This document shows, piece by piece, positions 23,001 to 33,061 of a stretch of 64,000 nucleotides of DNA. Position 1 is the stretch's first letter; each line of letters starts with the position of its first letter. The stretch is from contig OX421497.1 in the NCBI GenBank assembly GCA_949126835.1, positions 10,350,920 through 10,414,919 of the forward strand. Direction: 5' to 3'. The notes under the pieces were generated by a model, which did not search any database, was not told where the DNA came from, and saw nothing but the letters and a program-made list of their open reading frames with translations. Position numbers and translations under genes: made by a program. Source of the DNA: Anisus vortex. Taxonomy: Eukaryota; Mollusca; Gastropoda; Planorbidae.

Positions 23001-24944
23001 ATATGTTGTTTGTTTTACTTTTACAGGGTCCTCATGTTATTACAGATAAATTTATAGACTGGATGAGACATGTGAAGCTACCAGACAGTAAGTCATGTAT
23101 TAAACTCTATAGAATGGCTCAGTATTTGGGTCTCATGCCTCTGTATTATTACTGCTCTCTTCTTCTTTGCCATTATCAACTCCTAGGGGAGCATAGGCCA
23201 TTAAAAATTTCTTTCCATGTCTTCCTGTCTCTGGCTATCTTCTCTATCTCTTTCCAGCTTTTCCCGATCAGCTGCACATCTTTTCTACTTCTCTCCAGGT
23301 TTTCTTGGTCTTCGTCTTGCACCCTGTGGATTCCATGCAAGAGCTTGTCTAGTCAAATTTGTAGTTGTTTTTTTTTTATGTGTGGCCTATCCATCTCCAT
23401 CTTCTTACTACTAGATACCATATTATTTCTTCAGACAGTAAATTGTGAAGTTAGAAAAAATATGAATTAGATATTAAGTGGAAACTTAAAACTTTTATTT
23501 GTAGTACCACTTTAAGTAACTTACTCAAATGGACTATTCCCATGACCTTTATTTGTAGTACAACTTACTCCAATGGTCTACTTCCATGACCTTTATTTGT
23601 AGTACAACTTACTCAAATGGACTATTCCCATGACCTTTATTTGTAGTACAACTTACTCAAATGGACTATTCCTATGACCTTTATTTGTAGTACAACTTAC
23701 TCAAATGTATTCCTATGACCTTTATTTGTAGTACAACTTACTCAACTCAAATGGACTATTCCTATGACCTTTATTTGTAGTACAACTTACTCAAATGGAC
23801 TATTTCTATGACCTTTATTTGTAGTACAACTTACTCAAATGGACTATTCCTATGACCTTTATTTGTAGTACAACTTACTCCAATCGACTATTCCCATGAC
23901 CTTGATTTGTAGTACAACTTACTCAAATGGACTATTCCTATGAACTTTATTTGTAGTACAACTTACTCCAATGGACTATTCCCATGACCTTTATTTGTAG
24001 TACAACTTACTCAAATGGACTATTCCCATGACCTTTATTTGTAGTACAACTTACTCAAATGGACTATTCCCATGACCTTTATTTGTAGTACAACTTACTC
24101 AAATGGACTATTCCTATGACCTTTATTTGTAGTACAACTTACTCAAATGGACTATTCCTATGACCAGAACTAGTCAAGATATTAGAAAGGCCTGTGGCTT
24201 AGCAGCAACATGCTTTTCTGGTGTACCCATTGTCCTGTGTTTGAATCCTGTTGAAGGCCAGGATTCATTCCCGAGTAAGGATGGTGTCCTTGAGATTATC
24301 CAGTTCTTATGAGTAGCTGACAGTAGTTGGGGATGTGTAAAGAAGTTGGGCATTGTGCTGGCTACACAATACCCTTATATGCTGGGCATTGTTCTGGCCA
24401 AAAAATACCCTTGCATGCTGTGCATTGTGCTTGCCACAAGACACCCTTATATGCCGAGGCCGTGAACATTGCTTCACCTACCCTATAAGCATATAGATCA
24501 AATCTGTATGAAAGTGAAAGGGATACTTGTTTATTCAAGAAACAAATGAAGAGAAGAATAATGCATTTTTTGACAAAGTTGACAATTCTACTTTAAGAAT
24601 GCAAAGTTTCAAAGTTTATTTTATTGATACATTGGAACTCTCAAAATTTGATTCTACTATCAATACTATCATGAAATATTATTACAATCTTATCCACATT
24701 ATGTGGTTGAGAAAAAGTAAAACTATTTCCTGTGTACATTTCAGAGCCTGTGGGAGATGAGAATGGTAAAGATGGAGATTTCCGTTTAGATCCCGGCACA
24801 CGGTTATCTATTGAAATAGCCAGCGGGGCACGAAAAAGAAAACTGACAGAAAACGAGAGTGACGACGAAGATGCGGAAGTGAATCTGTCCGCGCCAATCA
24901 ATGACATCTACAGAGCTAGGCAGCAGAAAAAGGTCATCAAATGA
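8057..24944 (+). CDS. CSTF3: Cleavage stimulation factor subunit 3 (CstF-77), 21 coding exons
   Basis: CstF-77 is the nuclear scaffold of the CstF complex. It dimerises through its HAT repeats and bridges CstF-64 and CstF-50 so that the complex can recognise the GU-rich element downstream of poly(A) sites. Exons: 8057-8146, 8936-9043, 11340-11435, 13766-13798, 14955-15052, 15598-15699, 15882-16008, 17170-17328, 17904-17985, 18104-18213, 18744-18860, 19077-19151, 19270-19413, 19594-19696, 20389-20458, 20618-20714, 21090-21194, 21390-21546, 22062-22156, 23027-23087, 24745-24944. All introns are GT-AG, phases agree, and the joined frame is 2229 nt (742 aa; human about 717). HAT repeats cover roughly residues 40-560, with landmarks [55 protein letters not shown] and [20 protein letters not shown]. 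The proline-rich [14 protein letters not shown] segment (about 630-650) is the partner-binding region, and the end [12 protein letters not shown] is typical. The first 30 residues and the linker around 590-625 diverge from vertebrates. Exon 4 is only 33 nt. Confidence 0.96.
8598..8824. mobile_element. hAT MITE in CSTF3 intron 1
   Basis: This 227-bp element has TIRs CAGGGGCGAAGCCA and TGGCTTCGCCCCTG. Perfect 8-bp duplications TGTATGAC lie at 8590-8597 and 8825-8832. A GTCACGC.AAAGTTCAGCCC block is duplicated inside it. Confidence 0.9.
9433..10308 (-). mobile_element. Degenerate non-autonomous hAT element in CSTF3 intron 2
   Basis: The right end reads TTAACATCCCTA and is followed by TTTGTACT (10309-10316), which matches TTTGTACT at 9425-9432 and gives an 8-bp duplication. 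Subterminal runs of CAAAACCAG, AAACCGG and AAAACTGG resemble the element at 51879-52636, which lies in the other orientation. Both share GGTTTGTTGGTTG.AAGGTAA and a GCACAAAACAATTC block. The left terminus has decayed. Confidence 0.8.
10842..11113 (+). repeat. 34-bp minisatellite in CSTF3 intron 2
   Basis: About eight almost identical head-to-tail copies of a 34-bp unit contain TTTTCAGTAGGTCATGAAAT. Each unit has TTTTCAG followed by GTAGGT, so it carries decoy 3'- and 5'-splice-like motifs 230 bp ahead of exon 3. Confidence 0.9.
11436..11524 (+). promoter_or_regulatory. Candidate intronic poly(A) site at the start of CSTF3 intron 3
   Basis: The donor after exon 3 is GAG|GTTTAT, which lacks the usual purine at +3 and G at +5. 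Read-through adds 14 codons and stops at TGA 11478-11480, giving a predicted 112-residue short protein. AATAAA follows at 11499-11504, with a U/GU-rich stretch (AATGTGTTTTA) near 11510-11520. Vertebrate CSTF3 is known to carry an autoregulatory intronic poly(A) site in intron 3, after the same LYIEAE-type residues. Use of the site here is inferred. Confidence 0.6.
18491..18625 (+). repeat. 66-bp tandem duplication in CSTF3 intron 10
   Basis: ATTGAGAGAT followed by ATAATTGTGCA.TGCATGTA occurs at 18491 and again 66 bp later, at 18557. The copies differ slightly. Confidence 0.65.
19825..19960 (-). mobile_element. LINE 3'-end fragment in CSTF3 intron 14
   Basis: The plus strand reads GATAAGATTACTTTATTGATC. 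On the minus strand this is an element ending in GATCAATAAAGTAATCTTATC, a LINE-like 3' end. Similar copies lie at 21214-21300, 28469-28640 and 46303-46400. No ORF is preserved. Confidence 0.6.
20855..20912 (+). mobile_element. Solo LINE 3' tail in CSTF3 intron 16
   Basis: GGATGAGCGTAGGACTCAAT followed by AATCTTCTTTATAAACAGAG matches the 3' end of the LINE at 49404-49665. Only the tail is present. Confidence 0.65.
21214..21300 (-). mobile_element. LINE 3'-end fragment in CSTF3 intron 17
   Basis: GATAAGATTTCTTTATTGAT, then CCAAAAAGGAAATG and a GATTACATTGCAGTATTACA stretch, belong to the same family as 19825-19960 and are again antisense to CSTF3. Confidence 0.55.
21868..22020 (+). repeat. 23-bp minisatellite in CSTF3 intron 18
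   Basis: About six and a half copies of a 23-bp unit (GGTGTAGTCRTGTAATAATG plus three bases) end about 40 bp before exon 19. Confidence 0.85.
22195..22897. mobile_element. 703-bp TIR element in CSTF3 intron 19
   Basis: The ends CATGGGTGCAAG and CTTGCACCCATG are perfect 12-bp inverted repeats. Direct repeats CAGTTT flank them at 22189-22194 and 22898-22903. Subterminal GCCGGCCAA and TTGGCCAA segments also pair. No coding frame is present. A 6-bp duplication does not settle the superfamily. Confidence 0.7.
23165..23420 (-). mobile_element. LINE C-terminal fragment in CSTF3 intron 20
   Basis: On the minus strand the translation has [19 protein letters not shown] and [19 protein letters not shown], then FNGLCSPRS. 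This is the WIGHTLR..GK.W.E.E..A.DR..W......LC.P motif block at the end of many invertebrate LINE proteins. It is frameshifted and antisense to CSTF3. Confidence 0.75.
23495..24165 (+). repeat. 44-bp minisatellite in CSTF3 intron 20
   Basis: About 15 copies of a 44-bp unit contain TTTATTTGTAGTACAACTTA and CTCAAATGGACTATTCC. One unit has an internal deletion near 23705, and one has a short duplication near 23740. Confidence 0.9.
24190..24500 (+). mobile_element. tRNA-derived SINE in CSTF3 intron 20
   Basis: The head has an A-box-like TGGCTTAGCAG and a B-box-like TGTTTGAATCC. The body (ATCCAGTTCTTATGAGTAGC, TAGTTGGGGATGTGTAAAG, GTGCTGGCTACACAATACCC) matches the core of the SINE at 2395-2625. 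The ATACCCTTATATGC.G segment is triplicated between 24367 and 24455. Confidence 0.75.
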
Positions 24945-25135
24945 TAGGGTCATCATCTCTGGTCTTAGTGAACGTTTGATTATTATTTTATATTGGTTGC
25001 GAGGATGATTATATTTTACATTGGTTGCAAGGATGTGATGGTTGATTGTGTAAATAATTGACAGTGAAGTGAATGACCATTTTTTTTTAAAACTTGTTTT
25101 ATTGTGTTGTTGCTAATTGTGTATACAAAATATTC

Positions 25136-25394
25136 ATTAAAAAAAAGATTTAAACAATTTTTTGGCAACTGTTGTTTTTTTTAAAAATTATAAATTGCAT
25201 TTAGAGAACCTTTTCAAATGAATTTATCCAAAATATTTTCTTTTACGTATATGAACAAGTATTTTTATATTACACAAAATAAGTTTCAATAAGCTTTGAA
25301 ATCTTATTGTTTTTTTTTAAATTAGAAGCCCATTTCTAATTCGCCTATCCATCCTGGTTGGTTTTAAAGTTTTATTTTATTTGTTTTGAATAAA
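25136..25394 (+). terminator. CSTF3: CSTF3 3' UTR poly(A) signals
   Basis: Two candidates follow the stop at 24942-24944. ATTAAA lies at 25136-25141, followed by A- and U-rich sequence. A canonical AATAAA lies at 25389-25394, and about 40 nt later there is a strong GU-rich element (AGGTGTGCTGTGTGC). The distal site looks better and would give a 3' UTR of about 470 nt. Confidence 0.6.
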
Positions 25395-25499
25395 AACATG
25401 ACTTGTTGGGAATCCTATGAGATGTACACTGCTAGGTGTGCTGTGTGCATCAATTTGCATTTATAACGTCCGTTAGGTATATTAAACTTGTGACCCATC

Positions 25500-26110
25500 A
25501 TCAGACCCGTGAATTTCGTCGCGGCGGTGCTAAGATGGTGCGCGTAACCAGAATTCTCGATTCGTCCCGGTCAGAAGCTGTTTGCAGAAGGGTATCAAGA
25601 GGTAGTTCGGTTCACTCTTTCAGGTTGTCCAATCACTTCTTTTCTGGCGACCTTTTCTGCGTGCTCCTTCCACTGTACATTGTAGGATGGTTTTGGCCAA
25701 GGAGTCGTGCCACTTACTTACAGTATGGTAAAACCATCTCATGTTTACCCACCAGATTATGGACCTGGAGCAAGACATTTTTAGCCTATTCAATTGTTTT
25801 TCTTTCTTGATATCGTGTTCCTAATAACTTTCTATAACATTTGTTCTTAAATGCCTGAATTCTTCTCACATCCTCTGCATTCAGCGTCCAACTTTCGCAG
25901 CCATATTAAAATACGGAAAGTACCAGTGATGAGTATAATTTTATTTTTACCGAGAAGCTAATATTGCTCTTCCATATTTTCCACTTTACTTTGACCATGA
26001 TGGAAGAGGCCAGGCTAAGTCGAGTTTTTATTTCCTCATACGACCTTCCATCTCTAGTTACATGTTGACTCTAGGTATTTGTAGCCATTGATCCACCTCT
26101 TTGCATCGTT
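25500..26110 (-). mobile_element. Antisense LINE C-terminal fragment
   Basis: Minus-strand translation shows RIQAFKNKCYRKLLGTRYQE and, further on, EKK.LDNLKE.TELPL and a DRDESRILV end. This matches the C-terminal region after reverse transcriptase of a common invertebrate LINE (RRIQAFE.RC.RKLLG). Multiple stops and frameshifts mark it as a dead copy. Confidence 0.75.
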
Positions 26111-26214
26111 ATGCCTTGGACTCAAAAGCCGGAAGGCTCGTCCGGTATTTTATTTTTTTAGAGACACTTATCAAACGGAAAGAATGCCAAACCATAGAGA
26201 TGTGAAGGTGAAAT

Positions 26215-26330
26215 AAAAGCAATATCCTACAGGTAAACGATCAAATGGCAGACCCAGACTAGATGGATGGATGGCATAGAGATGAATCTTGACTTCATGG
26301 AGTCTAGCCAAGGAGGACAAAAGTAATTTA
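26215..26330 (+). mobile_element. Possible LINE C-terminal scrap
   Basis: KRSNGRPRLDGWM followed by SLAKEDKSNL resembles the GRP..RW.D......A.DR motif of LINE C-termini. It is short and broken. Confidence 0.35.
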
Positions 26331-28468
26331 GGCCTATATATCTGAGTGTAAGGAGTTAAGATAAGGCTACATAAGAGTGAGTTAGTGTGTATTGACGTAA
26401 TTTTATAGAAATAACATAAACATCAAATAAAGATGGCGGAAACGCTGGTCTTATGCTAGTTTACCAAAAACATTATAATTTATAGAATGAATGTTGTTGT
26501 TTGGTTGTTTGTTAAAATTCACACACATTCAGTAGGTAGTCCAAACTGTTTAAAAACGGCTTTTTTGGGTCATTTTTTGACAGTTTAGTACCAGAGATTT
26601 TAACCACTAAAAGTAGACTAGTGCTACAGAAATATACCCGAATAAAGGTAAAACCTTCATCTCACTCAAATATAGAAGCTTGTAACAGCTTTTCTCAAAT
26701 TATGTTTTTCGTTACCCTTTAAAAAAAAATTACTTCGTGACCTACCAATATTTTTATTTCCTAATTATAAAAAAAATAATATTAGCTTTTAAGTTTATTA
26801 GGCGTCGCTATGGCAAGGCAGGGTGGGGGTATATAGGAGGGCCGGATTTAGATGAAAAGAGGCCCTAGGCTATTCCACTTATGAGGCCCTTTCACCTCCG
26901 ATTTTTAAGTTTGAAAACTACATGAGAGATAATAAAAAAACATCATAACTGTGATATATATCTATATGTTAAATAAAACATGTTGTAATTGGTACTAACC
27001 TTTATAAAAAATGTGGCACATATAATAAATATAAAAAATCGATAACATTCATTTGTACATTTATTATTAGCACCATGTATAGTATTTGTAACAATAACTA
27101 ATCAAACATAACACAGAACATTTACAAAGATACAAAATTTAAATAACGAAAACCTTTGACTACGAACATAAAATACGCAATAAAAATTATAATATTTTCT
27201 TTTTCCCCCCTCTCCCCCCCCCTCCCACTTTAAGATCCAATGTTAACACCGACTGACAAAAAAAGTACAATCATCTCGTGAATTGACAAGACTGCTCGTT
27301 GGCTGCACTGGTCGCATTAGAATAGAACATGGATGTACGCCACTATTTGGAAGTCAAGTCTGCAAATATTTTAGATACTGGCGTACATACGACCGGATTT
27401 CCCAACGAATGTTCCTTGTTAAGTAGCCCAAAGAGATCCGGACTGGCTCATCAGGTCTTTTCCTGATGGCATAATAATATATAGGGCGTATACAATTTAA
27501 GCGTCGCGATTGGTTGGAACTCCAGCTCTCGATGACTTCCCGCTCTTTTCTTCAAACTCAAGTCCAAAGCATGCTTTGAAGCATAAATATATATATATAT
27601 AACAACAAACAAATAAACAATATTTGCCCACATTTTAAATTGAAAAATATACATTGTTTCTAAGTTCTCTACTTCAGAGCTATACCAATATAATAGAAGG
27701 GATGAATAATTTCTCAATCTGGTATAGAAGCGCTTTTAAAATATTATTATAAGATATAAAGAGGGGTGTGACGAGTGACGTAATGTGGGGAAATGGCGTC
27801 TGGGGCTGGGTTGAATGGGCCGTCAGTTGAATACAAGTCAGTCATAAAATATTGACTTGTATAAGGGGCAAGTGTGTTAACTCTCAGCAGCAATACGGCC
27901 CATTGAGCGCCTATTTCAACTGTTTCATTTATTAGTAAGCTAACGTACATAAAGGCTAACAAAGTGTCAGTTTGTCGCCTATCCACTCTTTGCCCCCCTC
28001 CGCCCTCTCTATAGGCCTACTCTTACGCTACTGGTGTGAATCATTATGTAATTACACTTATGTAGGCCTGTTAATAATAATGGTTTTGGTGTAACATGGC
28101 TGCAGGTCACGGGCTGAATACGTAGGCCTAATAGACATTTGGAGAAATGCAGCTATTTCCCTTTCGAAGATAATTAGTCTACATACTTAAAGATAATCCA
28201 TACTAATTTTAGATACTGTGATAAAGTGTATGAATTTTGGTATAATTCAATTACTCTTAAAAGAAATGAAAGCCAACATTGTTTGGAAAAAGAAAGTAAT
28301 TTAATAAAGCAAACATAAAATGATGATAATAAATTTGGGAAAGAAAACACAATGAACACACACACACACAATTATGTGGATAACTATCCGTCGTACTCAC
28401 AATAGAAAATAGGTCTAGTGATACCTATATTGTGCCCGTCCATTAATGACATCTCGCGATTTTGGACA
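26331..28468. other. Intergenic sequence, no gene supported
   Basis: This is mixed AT-rich DNA. GGGCCGGATTTAGATG near 26840 looks like a MITE end without a partner. A polypyrimidine/poly-C tract lies near 27204-27230. Minus-strand ORFs of 79-88 codons at 27451-27986 have no recognisable domain or coding bias. Confidence 0.4.
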
Positions 28469-28640
28469 ATTTAAGATAAGATAAGATTGCTTTATTGATC
28501 CAAATAAACGGAAATTTGATTTGATTACATAAATTCCGTCTTTCAGCATACTTAAAACAATATTAAAGAACCATTTCTACTCAAACACAATAGACATTCG
28601 CGCAAACTACCATACCATTTATCATACAAGAAAAAATTAG
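28469..28640 (-). mobile_element. LINE 3'-end fragment
   Basis: TAAGATAAGATAAGATTGCT followed by TTATTGATCCAAATAAACGG and AACAATATTAAAGAACCATT closely matches the copy at 19825-19960. On the minus strand it ends in repeated ATCTT, a typical LINE tail. Confidence 0.65.
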
Positions 28641-30420
28641 GCCTATCATTTATAATTCCCCCCCCCCCCCCCCCATCCCTCAGTCACACTATAAAATATA
28701 CTCGATAACTATGAGTTGTGCTCTCTAAAACAAAACAAGAAAAGAACAAATGCAAACGTCACAAAAATTGTGTGCCCCTCACCTCACCCTGTTCTAATCA
28801 TGACGTCACAATCCTAGCTCTGCTACCTCCCTTTCCCAACTATACCTTCCCCCCCCCCCCCCCCACTTAAACACAGTTTTCAGTTTCAAAATTATCGTGC
28901 TTTAATTAAAGTTTTGTGTCGTTTCGTTTCATTATTACAATAAACAACATAATTATTGCTGTTTTAAAGATACCCTTTTTATTTGTAGTGACATCATGAC
29001 ATTGTTTAAACACCCCCTCTCCCATCGTCACATATCGTCACAAATGCTTGGCGCATCTCCCTCCCTTATGTTCGTGACATTTAAAGATGTGTATACTATA
29101 TTATAAATTAACTAGATTATAATTAATATGATTTGTTCAGCCATTGTAAACATTATCCGACTCTATGACGCTTCTAGCCTTGAAGTGAGATAAGTGGGCG
29201 TACACTGCGTCCGACGTGTCCGGTTGCGAGAGTTCTAAACTATTGTACGCTGAAGAGCTGAAAGTTGAATAAGGGATTCCCAATTTAAAAATAACAATAA
29301 TACCAAAACAAAAAAAAACAATAATATATTTGAAGGGGCAAATACATCATGGTGATAATATTAAGTTCAATAGTTGAATAATTTTTCTATGTATAGTACA
29401 AAAAGGGGTCATCTACATATTACGTTAATAAAAGGGTCATCGTATGCACTCATTGAGAAGGAGGTGTTGGATTTGGGAGATTTTGCGTACGGAGGAGTCT
29501 CGACTTATTGTGTATGTAGGCTCAAACCATTTTTTAGTCAACGTAATAATAAAAAAAAAACTTTACTTTGAAATAACAATAAACAATATTTATTAAATTA
29601 TTTGCCACAAAGTATTTTATATGTACATAAAGGCAGTGAAAATAATATATAGACTAGTATAAGTCATAATATGACAGTAGATTCGAACACAATTATTTCC
29701 TTTCTCAAGGGCAGACATGGTTATGCAAAAAGACGAAGACATGCCCGTTTCTCGAAAATTTGTTTCAATGACTGCAAGGACATTCTATATCAACCGCTGT
29801 GCGACTATTTGGTATTAAAAGCACACAAAATATATTATGTATTCTTTATCTTTATTAAATGTAATTAATATTGAGATTCATATCAAACATCCATACATTA
29901 CTAAAATCAGTACTAAAAAGATGAACAAACAAGACTTGTGAAACTAATGACCGAAAAAATACGCGGTGCAACGACCGGGAGGAGGAGGGTTGGTACAAAT
30001 CTGATTTTTGAACGTACAGTGATATGTGGATGGCCCCTTATTTACCTGGTGTTGACGGTGGTGGTGGTGGAGTCAGGTGTTAAAGACAAAGAAACGTTTC
30101 TTTCATTCGTAGTCTTTTTCATAGACGTGTGTTGGTGTTCCGTAGTTTTCTGGTCCATTGGCGATATAGTTGAATATTTTTGTTCAGACTCCTATATTTG
30201 TTGTTTGAATTGTCAAAAAAAAAAAATTAAACAATTTAAAAACCATTATCTTTTTTTTTTTTCAAGATATTTTATTTATAAGGATGAATTTAGTTGAAAA
30301 GAAAATGTAAATAGGCCTACATCTCCTGTTGAAAACCTTTTATTTTTTTTTAATGTGTGCTTTTTAGAACTTCACATTTGATGAAAACGTAATTTATGTA
30401 GGCTATAAAAGGTTAAATCA
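28641..30420. other. Intergenic sequence, no gene supported
   Basis: Poly-C tracts occur near 28659-28674 and 28851-28864. Short ORFs at 29374-30297 show no recognisable motif. AT-rich sequence dominates. Confidence 0.4.
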
Positions 30421-30688
30421 AAGACTATAATAAGATGGAGCCGCTTGCTTTAATATTTCTGCTATTTGATGACTCAGATGACTTATTTTCGGAATTCCCG
30501 ATTCCCTTTTGTACTGTACATTTCCGTTTTATTTAATCGCTATGATTTTCTCAATGAAAAATTAAAATTAAAATCGAAAGTTTTATACAGCGGAAACATT
30601 TAGGCAACCGTATTAGGGTAGCAGTAATTTATAACAGCGTTATTGGATGCGCTCGGAAAAAGAACATATAAGCTCTAAAAATAGAGCA
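30421..30688 (-). mobile_element. MULE-like MITE (copy 1), one end truncated
   Basis: It begins AAGACTATAATAAGATGGAG then CCGCTTGCTTTAATATTTC. It carries the internal sequence of the element at 44752-45042 in reverse orientation, including AGCTCTAAAAATAGAGCAAG near the right end. The right terminus is lost where the LINE fragment at 30690 begins. Confidence 0.75.
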
Positions 30689-30689
30689 A

Positions 30690-31225
30690 GGTTGGATTAT
30701 TGCATTACCCTGTGGGGTTTGCCCCAGAACCAGCTGCAGAGATTCTAGAGATTGCAGAACACCGCGGCGCGCATTGTTTCGGGGGTGAGGAGGCAAGATC
30801 ATATCTCCCAAACACTAAGGGCTCTCCACTGGCTCCCGGTGATAAAGCGAATAGAGCACAAAATTATGTCCATTACATACGGATGCTCCTTCCTATCTTC
30901 GAGAGCTTATATCTAGGCATGAGCCATCTAGGGAACTGCGCTCTTCATCACAGTCACTCCTCAAAACTCCCAGTTTGGATGGACACAAAAAGAAGTACCT
31001 GGGAGTACGCTCATTTGAATCAGTGGCGCCTACTCTATGGAACAGTTTATCTCAGACACTGAGAGAATATGGGACAAAAGAATCTTTTAAAAAGAACCTA
31101 AAGACCTTTCTCTTTGGTTGATACATCTGCCACTGCAAATCACACCAAGAGCGCACCGAGCATGCTAATTTACTAGCATGGATAAAGGCGCTATAAGAAA
31201 TGCCCATTCTTATCTCATCTTATTA
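30690..31225 (+). mobile_element. LINE C-terminal fragment (CR1/L2-like)
   Basis: Translation gives LDYCITLWGLPQNQLQR, LQNTAARIVSGVRRQDHISQ and TLRALHWLPVIKRIEHK, then KKYLGVRSFESVAPTLWNSL and LKTFLFG with a stop. This is the classic C-terminal region after reverse transcriptase of CR1/L2-type LINEs. The 3' part, GGATAAAGGCGCTATAAGAA followed by ATCTTATCTC, is a typical 3' end. Frameshifts near 30905 and 31020 inactivate it. Confidence 0.8.
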
Positions 31226-31834
31226 TAGTTTTTGGTTAAATAAATATTGTATTTATTCGGTTAAATGAATATTGTACTTATTCCGAGACCATTTGTATAA
31301 ACAAGAAAAACAGTATAGCGGCTAACGTTTGGCTTCGGGTCTCTACCGAATAAAACCGAAGGACATTTTTTTCTCCGGTTCACAATGATTATGTGTTTCT
31401 TCAACGCGTTCTTACTACCGGTATTATTTGTGTGTGTGTGTTTTCGGTCGTCACTTCTAAAGTTGTTTGTACCCTCAGTGACAAGCGTATGTCCATCACA
31501 GGCTGGACACTATATGTGTTTGTACATAAATCTAAACATTCTCACATCTTGCTTATAAGATAAAAAAAACTTTCAATTTTATCTAGCGAAAGTCAAGGGA
31601 ACAAACATGAATGCCTTTGCGAAGAAAAGGTTTCATATGTCTAGTATACACATGAAGTGACCAAAATTAATAACGAGATCAACACAGTTTGTTACTTACA
31701 ACATTTGAATTTACATTGGTATGAAGTGTATTTAGCTGTACAGAGGAGATCAAATTGTTCGGGTCAACTTTTAGAACGACGTCAGAATTATGTAACGTCT
31801 GCCTACGTTTCCTGTGTTTGGGAAATGCAAGACA
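31226..31834. other. AT-rich spacer
   Basis: No gene is supported. A short TG run sits near 31429-31442. A GGTTAAATAAATATTGTA segment near 31233 is duplicated near 31260. Confidence 0.4.
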
Positions 31835-32300
31835 ATTAGAACATTCAATTTAAATTCGAACATTTATTATTAATTCGAATATTCTATTTGAATTACAGCA
31901 TTTCATCCGAATTCAATCTGCCTTTAAACAGTCAATCAGAATTATAACATTCAATCAGGTTTCAAAAGTTTATGTTAATTAGAACATTCATTCTGAATTG
32001 AAGCTTTCAATCAGATTTAAACATTAAGTGTGAACTAAACATTTAATTTGAATTAGAATATTCAATATAAAATTAAAACAGTCAATCTGAATTAAAATAT
32101 TCAATCTAAAAGAACATTTTATCTTCATTAGAACATTTCATATAAATTAGAACATTTCATATAAATTAGAACATTCAATATGATTTAGAACAGTCAACGA
32201 GAATTGTAACATTCAAACTGGAGTAATAACATTCAATCAGAATTCGAATATGCAAACTTAATTAGAACATTTAACCTGAATTTCTACCAGAATGAAACTA
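31835..32300 (+). repeat. Decayed ~20-bp minisatellite
   Basis: Variants of ATTAGAACATTCAATCTGAA recur throughout with many substitutions and small indels. This marks an old tandem array that is no longer homogenised. Confidence 0.7.
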
Positions 32301-32849
32301 TTTAAAAAAAAAATGAACTGTTCAAGTGAATTAATCAACAGCTTACACAAAAACATCTAATAATTGAAATTGTGGACGAAATATTAAAAGAAATGAATAA
32401 AAGATCACCAATTAATCTACAAACGGAATTTCTCGACTAACAGTACATTTTACCACATTTTACCCTTTTTTTTTGTTACAGTAAATCGTGAATGTTTTTT
32501 TTAATATTCACAATAAATATTGAAATGAGGATTTTCAAGTTTCTGAAACCTTTTGGCGGGATAAGGTGAGACCACGAAGTTTGGTCAACGAAAATATTCA
32601 TCAGTAGAATAAAATTAATATTTTATATATTTTTTAATTTAAATATTTTATTTTGCTTAACGTAATGTAATAATCGATTTTATTTCATTCGCTGCCAAAA
32701 AAACACAACATAATATAAATAATTGAAATTGTGTCATTTGTTTTAGTCTGCAAGTTTGAAAAGTTGAACGTTTTTGTAAAGGTAGACTATAAGTTAAAAA
32801 AAATGAGAACTTGAAAAATTCGTCCTAATCCTAACCTTCTCAACATTAC

Positions 32850-32970
32850 CTCTTGGTGGTTTCAGAAACCACAAAAACATCCCCAGGATTGTTTATATTA
32901 ATTATCTTAAAGGGGCTTGGAATATTTGGCATTATGTAGTCATTAGGTAGGATGTAATCTTCATCAGCTA
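32850..32970 (-). CDS. Candidate exon with two YxxP motifs (cytoplasmic tail?)
   Basis: The acceptor ATTTTAG is followed by a frame reading DEDYILPNDYIMPNIPSP and then VFVVSETTK before a donor GTAATG. It lies 90 bp downstream of the transmembrane exon of the minus-strand receptor-like gene. Two tyrosines sit in YILP and YIMP, which fit the YxxP class bound by Crk-type SH2 domains. However, joining it directly to the transmembrane exon is out of frame. It may belong to an alternative transcript, to a missing connecting exon, or be spurious. Confidence 0.3.
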
Positions 32971-33061
32971 AAATGTACAAAGATAAAACAACTATAGACC
33001 GACTTATTTGTGTATAAGGCTTACGCTTTATTTTACTCTGTACAGAAAGTCTAAAACTTAC

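Noticed and set aside
24527..24760. Plus-strand 77-codon ORF near the end of CSTF3
   Set aside because: It is intron 20 sequence running into exon 21 in the wrong frame.
26835..26990. hAT-like MITE starting GGGCCGGATTTAG
   Set aside because: No matching right end or target duplication was found.
27451..27986. Minus-strand ORFs of 79-88 codons
   Set aside because: No motif, splice context or codon bias; comparable to chance ORFs in this composition.
29374..30297. Plus-strand ORFs of 65-119 codons
   Set aside because: No recognisable domain and no splice context; low-complexity ends.
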